Shown: positions 8,689 to 19,250 of the stretch, piece by piece | Numbering within the stretch: the first letter of the stretch is position 1 | How the letters are laid out: the number at the start of each line of letters is the position of its first letter | Source of the DNA: Symbiodinium natans | Taxonomy: Eukaryota > Sar > Dinophyceae > Suessiales > Symbiodiniaceae | DNA: 64,000 bases | Direction: 5' to 3' | Assembly (NCBI GenBank): GCA_905221605.1 | Contig: CAJNDS010002798.1 | Location: 195,437-259,436 of the forward strand | The notes under the pieces: model-generated | The model's database searches: none | What the model saw: only the letters and a program-made list of their open reading frames with translations | Told to the model about the DNA's origin: nothing | Position numbers and translations under genes: made by a program

Positions 8689-9051
8689 TTGTTCGGTCCT
8701 TCTGTTGGTGAGCGCAAGGGTCCCTCATGGACCTCTGAGTCTCGATGCGAGAAACGAATGCAGCCAAAACATGTCGAGCAGAGCTCCTGTGATGAGCAAA
8801 AACGACAAGCAGATCAAGCAGTGAGAGACAGAGAAAGCGAGAGGAAGGAGAAGTCCAAACAAAAAGGGAACGAAACAAGAGCGAGAGCCCGAGCCAGAGC
8901 AAAAGCTCGGCAAGAGCCGCAAGAAGAACAACAGGTCCCAGTGGCTTCGGGGATCACCTCGGACACTACACCGATGGAGGTCGTCGATAAATCGATTTTC
9001 CAGGGGATCGTGTCCTTCAAGCACTGTGCACGGCTTGCTGCTCAGGTTTGA
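8689..9051 (+). CDS. Low-confidence charged ORF
   Basis: A plus-strand ORF rich in Arg, Lys, Glu and Ala (RARARARAKARQEPQEE). It overlaps a hydrophobic minus-strand ORF and is the only plus-strand candidate in the left half. Composition alone argues more for an Arg/Glu-biased sequence than for a known protein. Listed because nothing else explains the stretch. Confidence 0.15.
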   Translation: MFGPSVGERKGPSWTSESRCEKRMQPKHVEQSSCDEQKRQADQAVRDRESERKEKSKQKGNETRARARARAKARQEPQEEQQVPVASGITSDTTPMEVVDKSIFQGIVSFKHCARLAAQV

Positions 9052-9097
9052 CAATCATACCGAAGGCCACAACGTCATGCAATTTGAAACAGCGCCC

Positions 9098-9337
9098 CCT
9101 AAACCCTAAACCCTAAACCCTGAACCCTAAACCCCTCTCATAGCCCGGCCTCCATACTTGCTTTCAGCACCAGGCCCCTTACCGTCACGTACGCGGGTTC
9201 CCAGGTCCCATGCCTGGCCAACAGCACTTTTTCTTGGAGAGCTTTCGGCATCTACGGCCGGCCCTAAACCCTAAACCCTAAACACGAAACCCTAAACCCG
9301 AAACCCTAAACCCGAAACCCTAAACCCTAAACCCTAT
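9098..9337. repeat. Telomeric arrays 9098-9135 and 9263-9337 (CCCTAAA on +)
   Basis: Short arrays with CCCGAAA and CACGAAA variants, separated by unique sequence. Confidence 0.85.
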
Positions 9338-9398
9338 GCGGAGCTGCAGTTTGTATTCAGGAATTGTGTTGAGGTTTAAGGAAAAGGGTCAATGCACC

Positions 9399-9418
9399 CG
9401 CTATTGTTTGGCTCAAGG
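9399..9418 (+). other. Possible decayed spliced-leader relic
   Basis: The 20 bases end in TTTGGCTCAAG, matching the 3' end of the dinoflagellate spliced leader as I know it, and begin CCG, as the leader does. The middle differs. An ATG follows two bases later. Confidence 0.3.
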
Positions 9419-9639
9419 ATGGCCAACAACCAAGGCCTTTCGATAAAAAAGGTAGAGCCCGCAGGGTTGGGGTTGGGGTTTGACCCTAAGAGCCTAGGCG
9501 TAGGTGCCCTCTACTCCCTTCCCCGGTTCTCCTTATCCGTGTTTTGGGTTTGTCTTTTGGTTCGGTCTGGGGAATAAAATTTCCGGGCTTCTGTTGGGGT
9601 TTGCTCCCTTTCCCCTTCGGTTGCCCCCCGTACCCTAAA

Positions 9640-10330
9640 CCCTAGACCCCAGCCTGAGCTCATCCTGCACAAATGCCATGACCAGCTCAAGTTGGGGCAG
9701 CTTTGGTCTGGGCCACAACGCTGCAACAACCGGTTCGACTTTGTCATTCTGACAAAGCACCGCGTGCTTCATCGCCGCCACACGAAAGATCTCCAGCAAC
9801 TGGATGACATGCCACGCATGCTGCACATTAGTGACAAGACTCCAAGAATGTCAAGACGAACCTTTTGCCACAAAAGCAGCGGGTCGTTGGTCTCACTACG
9901 CAGTCCTGCACCATCACATGTAATTCACAAGTTCTGCAGGCTGCGGACGTTGAGGATGCTGTGACGCATTTCCACACCCGGAAAAGATCAGAATTCATTA
10001 TGCTCATCGTGCTAAACTGTCTCTGCAAGTTTGCCCCGCTACTGGGCAAGGGTTGCCAGGCGCCTTGACTCGTTGCAGCAGGTAAGCCTGAATGGCCGCA
10101 AAACAACATCCTGCCTTTGGCAGCTGAGAAACACAGCGTTGACTAGCCAATGACATGGCCCAACCGCAAACAGGTGGGACGCAAAGCGAAAACAAGGCGA
10201 TGCAAAGCCAAAACTCGTGGCGACTGTACAGAAAATGCACTTGGATCTTCCGTGCACCAGTGCACTTCAACGTGCAGACCGCAAAGCTGTAAGCAGCAAT
10301 CAGTCGCAAAGCTTCACGAGCAGAAGTGAT
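9640..10330 (-). other. Possible minus-strand exons, not resolved
   Basis: On the minus strand, 9730-9650 reads VVAALWPRPKLPQLELVMAF and about 10230-10120 reads LCIALFSLCVPPVCGWAMSL. Both are more protein-like than their surroundings, but no joins, start or stop could be set. They could be 3' exons of the gene at 11600-14641. Confidence 0.25.
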
Positions 10331-10365
10331 AAGATGAAGAACCCTCGGCGTGACAGCGTTGGCTT

Positions 10366-10429
10366 TGGGATGTCCCCCCTTAATACGAACAGTCCTTCAT
10401 AGGGTATCCCTATTAAGGACTGCTAGTTG
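10366..10429. mobile_element. MITE-like foldback, family 1 copy 3, truncated
   Basis: Starts TGGGATGTCCCCCCTTAATA and keeps the ACAGTCCTTCATAGG core. The right terminus is missing after about GACTGCTAGTTGG. Confidence 0.6.
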
Positions 10430-10475
10430 GACTTTAAAAAGTGAACCTGGAAATCTTTGTGAGCGACAAGGCTGG

Positions 10476-10499
10476 GGGAGGGGGGGGGGGGGGGGGGGG
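10476..10499. repeat. Poly-G run
   Basis: GGGGGA followed by 18 or more G. Possible quadruplex former or assembly-sensitive site. Confidence 0.9.
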
Positions 10500-10517
10500 C
10501 GCAAGGAGGGCATAGGA

Positions 10518-10846
10518 CCCTAAACCCTAAATCCTAAACCCTAAACCCTAAACCCTAGGCAGCTGACTGGCGGGATGCAGCTTACTTCTGCACTCGTTCT
10601 GCCGCAGAAACATCACAAATCCAAATGCCCGTGGATTCGAAATAAACACGAGCGCGATTGAACCCTAAACCCTAAACCCCAAACCCTAAACCCCAAACCC
10701 TAGCTAGGTATGGAACTCTAGCTTAAAGCATTGCCAAAGGCCAAATTCGGCCGAAAGCTTACATGGTGACAGTTGAAGATCATGAAACCCTAAACCCTAA
10801 ACCCTAGACCCTAGACCCTAAACCCTAAACCCTAAACCCTAAACCA
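10518..10846. repeat. Three telomeric arrays (CCCTAAA on +)
   Basis: Arrays at 10518-10557, 10660-10702 and 10786-10846 with CCCCAAA and CCCTAGA variants. Confidence 0.85.
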
Positions 10847-10928
10847 TCCAAGCCGCCCGCACGTATTAACTCCCGAAGAGGCACATCACCTGGGCATGCA
10901 TGACTGCTGTCTTAACCTTTACTTCCTC

Positions 10929-11032
10929 CTAATTTTAAACCCCCCCCTAACACCCTAATATTAACAACCCCTTTTAGTTCTATTAACATTAGGGGGTAGG
11001 GGGGGAGTTAATATTAAGGGGAAGGGATTAAT
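10929..11032. mobile_element. 104-bp foldback flanked by a 12-bp direct repeat
   Basis: CTTTACTTCCTC occurs at 10917-10928 and again at 11033-11044. The sequence between is a G/C-biased imperfect inverted repeat (TAATATTAAC...CATTAGGGGGTAGG, then GGAGTTAATATTAAGGGG). The direct repeats look like a target-site duplication. Different termini from the other two foldback families here. Confidence 0.6.
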
Positions 11033-11360
11033 CTTTACTTCCTCGTGCCGTTTCCAAAGGCGAAGTCCATAGCAGAAGCCCTTGAGACGCCAAAGAGAAC
11101 GTATCCACCCAAGTGGAACCGAGTCCTTTGGTGGGGGTGCCATCCCAAACAAGATGAAGAATGTTCTTGGGCCGAACCACTGCCAGCATTGTGGCGAGCC
11201 CATGAACTCACGAAGACCTGGACAAAGTAGAAGCATGAAGTCAACAGCACCATGGCGGGGCTTAGCCTTGGATGTCCGCAACAACCGGGAATTCCCCTGC
11301 TCACTGTTCCCAAAGCACCCTTGATACACGGAGATACCTCATACAAGGAAACTATAGCCA

Positions 11361-11512
11361 GGGTTTAGGGTTTAGGGTTTAGGGTTTAGGGTTGAGGGTT
11401 GAGGGTTGAGGGTTGAGGGTTTAGGGATTAGGGTTTAGGGTTTAGGGTTTAGGGTTTAGGGTTGAGAGGTGAGGGTTTAGGCATGTCTAGGGTTTAGGGC
11501 TTACGGTTTAGA
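11361..11512. repeat. Telomeric array (TTTAGGG on +)
   Basis: About 20 units with a run of TTGAGGG variants. A poly-G run follows at 11530-11547. Confidence 0.9.
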
Positions 11513-11599
11513 ATTTCCGGTGTAAGGTTGGGGGGGGGGGGGGGGGGCACACCTGGGCACAAGTGAGGTGAAGCACCGATAGATGACCTTCCAGTCTGC

Positions 11600-14500
11600 A
11601 ACTGAGCAGCAACGCAACAGCACATCTCAGGGGCATGCGCTTCTGAAGCCACACGCAAACTTTGCAGATGCGGAAGAGCAGCCACATCATAAACAGCATA
11701 ACGTTGAACTGCCCCACCCACTGCGCCAGCATTAGCTGTATGACAGCCCAAACCCTGTCCGCCGTATCATCGCCGTGGTCCCTGCTGGTGATCGCGATCA
11801 CTGCATCGAGCAGACCAGGAGTGGACGTTACCAAGGCCAGGTACAGCTTGTACTCCAAAGGCACCACCATGCGACCGGCACGTCCCAGGACAAGCTTTGA
11901 CACCTTGGTGCGGACAATGGTGTTGAAGGTCTCCGAGAACCTCTCGCCATACCACGTCCTGACCAGGCTTCTATTTCAAGCTTCCCTAGCTTGTGCGGTG
12001 ACGCTTTGAAATACACGGACATTCAAACAGATAAACCAGGTGTTTCACAACTACCTCCATACTGAATTGGGCGTGGCCGCCCGAAGCCCTACCCTCCACT
12101 CCTAGAGTGTAGTCATCCACGGTGGACAACTCTACAACACAGCGCCCCCGCGATAACAAAAAACACCAAATAATAATGAATAATCAAACGCAAAGCGGCG
12201 AAAACAAAAAAACTATAATTGAAATTGTCCATTCGCTTCACTCACTAGCCAAAGTATTATAGTTAATGCCGTGCATACGAATAATGTTTTCATTGGCGCG
12301 CCAATCTAAAAACACTAAAAGCCTTTAAAATGCTGTACCAAAAAGGGCCTCATAAAATATTAGTAGTTATTTAGCCCTTTGCTCACTTTATGCTGGAATC
12401 TGCACGGGCTGTTGAGGACCTCAAAAACGTAGTGTCTGGCCACCGAAGCCCGGTGGGGGGTGGCCCCAATTTGCACACACCCTCGCTGGACCCCCTACAC
12501 CCTGTTGTTCAACCTTACGGTTGGTAAGAGACTCGGCTAGCTCCCACGGGCTAGCTTTCGTGACTTGCCGCAGAACTAAGCACCCCGGTCCTCAGCGTCT
12601 CGTAGATCATAGCCCTGTCACATGCCAAGACTTCTCCCGTTTCAGGGTTCACGTGGTCGTTGCTGCAGCAGAAGCACTCAGCATTCTCAATGGAGAATTC
12701 GCTGAGCTGTTGTTCCAGGCTCTGGATATGGGTCATCATCTGCGCTCCAAAGTAGCATGCAGCGGGCAAGAATGAAGCAAGAAGACCTGAATTGATGGCT
12801 AGCGAAAGCGCGAAAATGTTCGGCCGAAACATGCCTCCGTTCGCTCCATTGTTGTTCGTCGGTGACCGCAGCAGGATATTCTGCACAATCTCCTGAGCAA
12901 AAGGCGAGAAGGGCAGGGCTACCGGGTACTGCTTTTTGCAGGCAAGCCGATTGTGTTTCTGCTCATCTCAAGATTAGAACAGCCCCTTAGCATTCTCGGG
13001 AAAGCCGATGTAAACATAAGCCACATTGCAGTTCAAAGCAAACAGAAAGACAACAACGGGTTGGCTTCGTTGAACCCGGCATCATAAGCTGTGAGCGCCG
13101 TCGATCCGCTGAGAAAAATCAGCAGCAAGAGCAGTGAAACTGCCACAGGCATCAGCTGCATGGGCTTCAGCCGCTCTGGGTGTCGTGCGTAGGCAGCCAG
13201 CTCATAGGCGCACCACCTCAAGATGGAGTTCTTTGCTAGGGTTTAGAGTTTAGGGTTTAGGATTTAGGGTTAAGGGATCCGCAAACAGGAGCTTGCCGGA
13301 ATAGGACCAGCACAGAATGGAGAAGCAGTAAGGCGGGGGCATATTGCGTCACGCAACTGCAGATGCAGCAGCCAGATGGGTTCAGAAAAGACATGGACTG
13401 CAGCAAGCATGTAACCAAAACACAAGACGAAGGAACACATCCCGGCAGGCCCCCCCGTGCCCCAGCAGTCTGGATGACTTAAGCAAGCATACAAGACATG
13501 TGAGATCAGTGCTAACCTCAGCCCCGATGGATGAGTAAAGTGCTCCAAGACTACAATCCCCAGGCTCCATAGAGCTCCTGTTGTGCCGCAAGACTGGAGA
13601 ACACAATGGCAAGTGCACTGGAGAATCACAACCTCTTGCCCAGCCACAGGCGAGTGAAGTACCGCGGCGACCACAAGACCACCAGTGATGTAGACGCATC
13701 CAGGAATGCTGCAAGGCCCTTAATGCCGGCTGCTCGCAGCTCTGGGTCCTGTTGCGAAATGCAAAGCTTGTCCAAGAAGATGGTGGTGGCACGGAAGATC
13801 TTGCGCACACGCTGCCTCGGCATCGTTGGGGGGGCCTCGCGCTCATAAGATGCTCTTGGCATTGAATGGGAGATGGGCAGGCGCGATTTTCAGGCTTGGA
13901 AGGCCTCAACTTGACGAATGGGACCCCATATTTGGTGAAGTTTTGTTCAGCTGTGTTGTTGCTTATTCCGCCGGCTTAGATGGGGAGGGGGGAAAGCATG
14001 ACAAGGCTTCAGAAACTGCTTTCAGGGCATTGGAGCGGCCAGAAGCAAAGGACGACGCAGAACATGACGTAGGGGATGACGTAGTACCAACTCTCCAACT
14101 CGACTTGTTCGCCTACGAGGCATCAGGCTGCACATCAACACCGTGAGAACCAGATTCTCATAGTGTGCAGAAGCATCAGGTGTAAAAGTAGCCCTAAACC
14201 CTAAACCCAAGGCCCTAAACCCTAAACCCTGAAGAAGCCGGAAGGAGTTTGAGCGTGGCTTCAGGTCGGGAGTAGGCTGGAGATGTTCGAGTTTGGGGCT
14301 CGGAGAGCGGATGGAAGCTTTGGAGCTCATTCAGCCACTTATTAATCAATTGACTTACTAGTCACTTGCAGCTGTACTTGTAACCCACTTATAGGAACTG
14401 ATTAGCTCATAAGCCCCTCAAGTGCCCTATCTAAACCCTAAACCCTAAACCCTAAACCCTAAAACCTAAACCTGGTCGCCTCCAAATCTCCCGAGAAGGA

Positions 14501-14641
14501 AGCCTAGAAGAATGGTCGCGATGACCGTGACCACTGTTGCGGCACGCAGGTTGAAGATGATCAGCAGCGACATGAACTTCAACCACCGGGAGGTTCGCCA
14601 GTCATGGCTTAGGAAGACATCCAATGCTTCGACCATGAAGC
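11600..14641 (-). CDS. TIR-like multi-pass membrane protein, dinoflagellate family, six exons seen
   Basis: Minus-strand exons. (1) 14641-14472: ALDVFLSHDWRTSRWLKFMS, then a hydrophobic helix and donor CAG/GTTTAG. (2) about 14113-14030: ESWYYVIPYVMFCVVLCFW, a membrane helix. (3) 13812-13648: TTIFLDKLCISQQDPELRAA ... LVVLWSPRYFTRL. (4) 13216-13077: CAYELAAYARHPERLKPMQL, then a helix. (5) about 12936-12600: two hydrophobic stretches, then ENAECFCCSNDHVNPETGEV. (6) about 11970-11600: SETFNTIVRTKVSKLVLGRA ... then helices. The join of exons 3 and 4 (CGCCT/GTGGCT ... TTGAG/GTGGTG) restores RLWCAYELAA in frame. SHDW, FLDKLCI and RYFTRLWC are hallmarks I associate with a large dinoflagellate family of membrane proteins with a TIR-like start; ligand and role are unknown. 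Introns hold telomeric arrays. Exon 2 boundaries and both gene ends are unresolved, so it may be a pseudogene. Confidence 0.7.
13237..13277. repeat. Telomeric array inside an intron (TTTAGGG on +)
   Basis: Five to six units, about 20 bp upstream of the exon 4 acceptor of the TIR-like gene (CCCTAAA on its coding strand). Confidence 0.85.
14191..14470. repeat. Two telomeric arrays inside intron 1 of the TIR-like gene
   Basis: Arrays at 14191-14231 and 14431-14470 (CCCTAAA on +). The second abuts the 5' splice site, so the intron begins GTTTAGGTTTTAGGG on the coding strand. Confidence 0.85.
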
Positions 14642-14667
14642 CTCAGGTTCCCCAAGTACCAATCAGA

Positions 14668-15004
14668 GGGTTTAGGGTTTAGGGTTGAGGGTTTAGGGTT
14701 TAGGGTTTAGGGTTGAGGGTTGAGGGTTTAGGAGTAGGAAATCGGCCTCCCAAACCTGCTTCGGACGAAGGATCAAGACCCTCAGTACTAGCAAGAGTCT
14801 AATGCTCACGCAAGTTAACTTTGTGACTACACGAGCTTCCTTCTGGCAACGCGGGATAGCACAGAAGCACTCGACAAACTCAACAACAGCGTCACCTGCA
14901 CACGTACCATGTCGAAAATCGTGCATCCACAGTGCCAACAATTTGGCTGGCTGGTCCATCTTCGGACTATGTAGGGTTTAGGGTTTAGGCTTTAGGTTTT
15001 AGGG
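14668..15004. repeat. Telomeric arrays 14668-14731 and 14972-15004 (TTTAGGG on +)
   Basis: The first, with TTGAGGG variants, lies just upstream of exon 1 of the TIR-like gene. Between them the minus strand is open (about 14959-14735), without a recognised product. Confidence 0.85.
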
Positions 15005-15262
15005 TGTCTCAATGAGTGGGCGCGCTGGTGCTGAAAGCACCCAGGCGCGCGCCCCGACTTGCATAAGCCCACCCGCGCTGGCGCTCCACCCTCGCCTTAA
15101 CCTTTACGGGTTGAGGGTTCTTTTGAACTCTGATCGCGCTTTTGTTACTTTTCTCTTGTCTATTGGTTGGGTTTGCTCGGCATCGATGCAGATCAATTAC
15201 CCTGAGGTTCGCAGCCCCTTGGCGTTGCAAGGGATGATGTCTATCATTCGAGGAAAAATCAG

Positions 15263-15595
15263 AGGTATGGGCTTGGAGTTAGCTGCCGCCTTCGCCCTTG
15301 GCGATGCTGCGTCCTTGTTGGGGATTTGGAAGACTTCATGGAAGGGCCTGAAGTCAGAGGTTTGGGATGGGGGTTGCTGCCGCCTTTGCCCTCGCTGATG
15401 CTGCATCTGGAAGGCCTCGCTTGGGAGGCGTAGTGGCGTTGTGATGCCTTCTAAAAGCGCCAAAAAGTCAGAGGTTTGGGATTGGGGCTGGCTGCCGCCT
15501 TCGCCCGTGGCGCTGCTGCATCCTGGCTGGGATTCTGGATCACTTGCTTGAAAGGGCCTGGTCAGAGGTTTGGACTGGGTTGCTGCCAGGCAGGG
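15263..15595. repeat. GC-rich imperfect tandem repeat, three copies
   Basis: The phrase GTCAGAGGTTTGGGATTGGG followed by GCTGCCGCCTTCGCCC...GATGCTGCATCC recurs three times at intervals of about 100-120 bp. ORFs on both strands here are by-products. From 15590 to 15780 a second GCAGGGGCCTCC-type repeat follows. Confidence 0.7.
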
Positions 15596-16018
15596 CCCTC
15601 CAGGCAGGGGCCTCCCAAAGCAGGCAGGGGCCTACAAACCCTCCAGGCCCTCCCAAGCGCCTGCCGCCTGGCACGCCTTGAGGACCTCCAAACCTGCCTT
15701 TCCTGGAACCCTTCTCTGGGACCTTGCCTTTGCAAACTGTTTTCGTGGTTGAAAGCAGGGGCCGGCCGAGGCCCCTGCTTCCCCCTACCGCTTTGCTGCA
15801 TGAAGCCCCGCGATCCAGGATTTGCCCAGACCGTAGTGAAAATGTTGGTTTTTTAGTATTGCAATCGACGGTTTTGGACACCCTCCATTTTACTCCGTGA
15901 AAGCCCCCCTTGAGGGGGGTTTGGGGCGTGAACCCTAAACCCTGGTTGGGGTGGGACTACATGCTAACGCAAGCGAGCGGCCCGGGTGCTTTTAGCACCA
16001 GCGAGCTTCCCTTCTATA

Positions 16019-16087
16019 CACCCTAAACCCTAAACCCTAGACCCTAAACCCTAAACCCTAAACCCTATACCCTAAACCCTAAACCCG
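16019..16087. repeat. Telomeric array (CCCTAAA on +)
   Basis: About nine units with CCCTAGA and CCCTATA variants. Confidence 0.9.
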
Positions 16088-16490
16088 TAGAACAACCCCC
16101 GGTCCGAAGCAGCGACGGCCAACTATGCAAGGCACCATCTTCGACAAGAGGCTTTCTTCAGAGAACTTCTCCGATGTCTGAGCTGACTGGGAAGCGCCAT
16201 GTGCAAAGGACCTTCCGAAGCCCCTCAGAGACGCTTCGAGGTGTACCCCACGCAGCAGGTTGGCCTCAAGGGTTTTAGGGTCCAGAGTGCAGGGATGTGT
16301 AGGGTACAGGGTCGAGGGCTGAGGGTCATTCGTGTAGGGAGGGATATGGGGGTCTACGATACTAGGGGTACCTTATTACAGTCCGTTTTCACGGGATTCT
16401 ATTCCGTTTAAGGGTATTCGCGGGGCACCCCCCCATTTTGGGAAATACCCATATACAGAAGCATCGCGGAATCACTGATGATGCATACAT

Positions 16491-16573
16491 TGGGATGTTC
16501 CCTGTTCCCCCTTGTACTAACAGTCCTACTATAATCCCTATTGAAGACTGCTAGTATAAGGGGGAACATCCCA
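16491..16573. mobile_element. MITE-like foldback, family 1 copy 4
   Basis: 83 bp, TGGGATGTTCCC at the left end and GGGGGAACATCCCA at the right, with CTAACAGTCC and GACTGCTAGTATAAGG inside. It is the most symmetrical copy and shows the full terminal inverted repeat. Confidence 0.8.
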
Positions 16574-19250
16574 AAGCATATAGTTAGTTGGTGGACGAAG
16601 TTCATGGTGCGGAGTGAGTCGTGGGAGAGAACCGGAAGTGAAACATGAAGCGGTGTTGGACAATTAATGTGATGGATCACGTGCTGAAACACATCAGCGA
16701 CTGCTTGTCGTGCTCTCCACGTACAGAAGCCACTACGACATTCTTCAACACTCTCGTCTCACAAACCCGGCTTCCCATACCACCCTGGCCGCACATGGTC
16801 CCCACTTCATGTACAATCCAACCTCCAGTCTCGTCGTGAGCGTTTGTTTGCTGATCTCAGTGTCCACAGTGCGGACCTGCATGGGCCACACCACCCCAGC
16901 TTGCTTGTCGGGCCTAACACGAAAGTCCTAAATCCCCATCCCTTAACCCTGAACCCGACACTCTCTCTCTTCAGTCACTGTTGAATGGGGCGTTTCAACA
17001 ACAACCTGGACAACCTGAACCCTAAGCCCTAAACCTGAAGCCCTAAACCTGAAGCCCTAAACCCTAAACCCTGAACCAAAGAGGCCACAAAAAAAACAGC
17101 ACAATCAAGACTTCCGCGCCTCGGACCCCAAGAAGGACTCCACGACCAAGCTGCCCTTCGACACGACAGGGGTTTAGGGTTTAGGATTTAAGGTTTAGGG
17201 CTTAGGGCTTAGGATTTAGGGTTTAGGGTGTCGGGCTTGGGGAGGTTTATGATCAGGGTCCTAGGAAGCAGCTCTGATCACTGTTGCTTTCTAAGGTGAG
17301 TGGCTTCTTCCCTGTGTTTGTCCCCGTGTGCAGGTAACCCAACGGCTGCAGAGGATGTAAAGCACGAGAAAACCACAAACCCTCAACCCTAAACCCTAAA
17401 AAAACCCGAAGGGCCTCTTAGAGATGTTGACGGAGAACCTTGACAAAGGTCTTAACCACTCGAGCAACCGTTCCCAGGATGTGTGCGGAAGAAACTTTCC
17501 CTGGCGGTGCAGTGGAAAGCCTAAACCCGAAACCCTAAACCCTAACCCGAAACCCTAAACCCTAAACCCCAACATGACAAAGAACGGGATCGACGACCGA
17601 GCTTGAGGAGAACATGCTTGTTTGCAGAAGGGGTGTGAAGCTTGCGGGACCTTTGTGGCCTCAGTATTGACCTCATTACAGACTGGCAGCTAGGATTAGT
17701 TGCACCGCTTTAATTGGGATGAGCATCCTAAACATAAGGGCCCGCACTATGATAGGTTCTAAAGAGACCCTAGTCCCAAAGTGAGCTGGCCTCAGATACC
17801 GGAGCTTCGGCAAATCTGGCTGTGCTGGATTTCGATGGCATTCTCGCTGATCTTGATGCTTCCTGCTTGTTTTTGGATCCAAGGCCTTTGAGATACGACA
17901 TTCAAGAGGGAATTTCGGAGCCATGACATATAAGACTCTTTATCTTGCCGCGTACCAGTAGTTCTGGGACAGTCCCCAAAACCACCAGTCAAGTCGGGAT
18001 CCCTCTATTTTCGGGTTCGGAGCTTGCCATTTAAGCCTTTTCGCACAGCTTTCTCGAAGCCTAAAACAACGTTTCGGGCGCGGTCTCCCGAGCGAGCCTG
18101 CAACTAGATACAGCAAGTCAGCTTAAAGTACATTGGTTCTCCATGATTACAGGTACGTGTAAACCTGAGCTAGAACCCCAAATTATGCACTTCCTGCTAT
18201 GGTTTGGGGTTTCGGGCGTGCCACAGGTTTTTGAAGGTTTTGGCTTTTGGCTTGGCATTCTTGCTTCCAGTGGCCCTGCCACTCTGCGACTCCACATGCA
18301 CCGGCTCTCATTTCAACATTCGTCCCAAAATAGGAAAGTAAAAACCCCCAGACAGTGTTCTTGCACTGGGGTTCCAGCAACAGGAGCACAGGGAGATAGA
18401 GCGCGCACGGGTAAACGCAGGGCCTTGAAATAGAATACCTTATTGCACCTAGGCCAACATGTGCGTTTCAGTTTCACGAACGATGATACTCTCTGTGTCT
18501 CCCCGTGCCACCATGCGCCCGAGTCGCTCTCGCCAGGGTGCCCTGCGCATGTCACGGCCCGCAAAAAGCCAGGCGCTTCCCAAGAATCGCAAATGGCAAT
18601 TTTGGCCTCCAAGCAGGTGCGAATTCGCAGTCTCGCCCAAGTCCCGTGCACATTCCATACTCGAAATCCTGCTCCCACCTAGGTCACGTGCATGTTCTGA
18701 GGCTTGCACCGTTGGCGAGGGCAAAAATGAAGCTTGGACCCAGGCGCGAGGCAGTCTCCGACGTGTCCGCTGGACGTTCAAGAATTGTAGCCCGAGATGA
18801 TTGTGCTCTGGGGGTTTAGGCTAGGGTTTATGGTTTAGGGTTTAGGGTTTAGATTTAGGGGGATGTGGAATGCTTTTGAAGTGGTCTTACACGGCTTGGG
18901 GTCCACGCCGACAGAGACAGGTGTGGCAGACCCCAAATGGGAGGGTCCAGGTGTGGAGGCAGGGTTTTGGGGGTTCCCGTTGAGGGTAGTTCGTGGTTTA
19001 GGGTGTAAAAATTCTCTTGAGAATGCCTGCCTGGGTATTTTGAGCACCTAGCACCGCTAGTCCGTATGCATTGCTTCCGGGGTTGTACCCTTCTGCACTT
19101 GCAAAATTACCCTAACCCTAAACCCTTCATCTCCAAACCCCCAAGCTTCTGAACCCTAAACCCTAAACCCTTAACCTTTAAACCCTAAACCCTAAATCCT
19201 AAACCCTACAGTAAGCCCTAAACCCTAAAACCAAACCCTAAACCTTAAAC
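16574..19250. repeat. Dispersed telomeric arrays and unassigned sequence
   Basis: Short degenerate arrays at about 17018-17075 (CCCTAAA), 17168-17232 (TTTAGGG), 17378-17400, 17518-17572 (CCCTAAA), 18812-18855 (TTTAGGG) and 19107-19250 (CCCTAAA). The sequence between them has ORFs on both strands but none that I can support as a gene. Confidence 0.7.
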
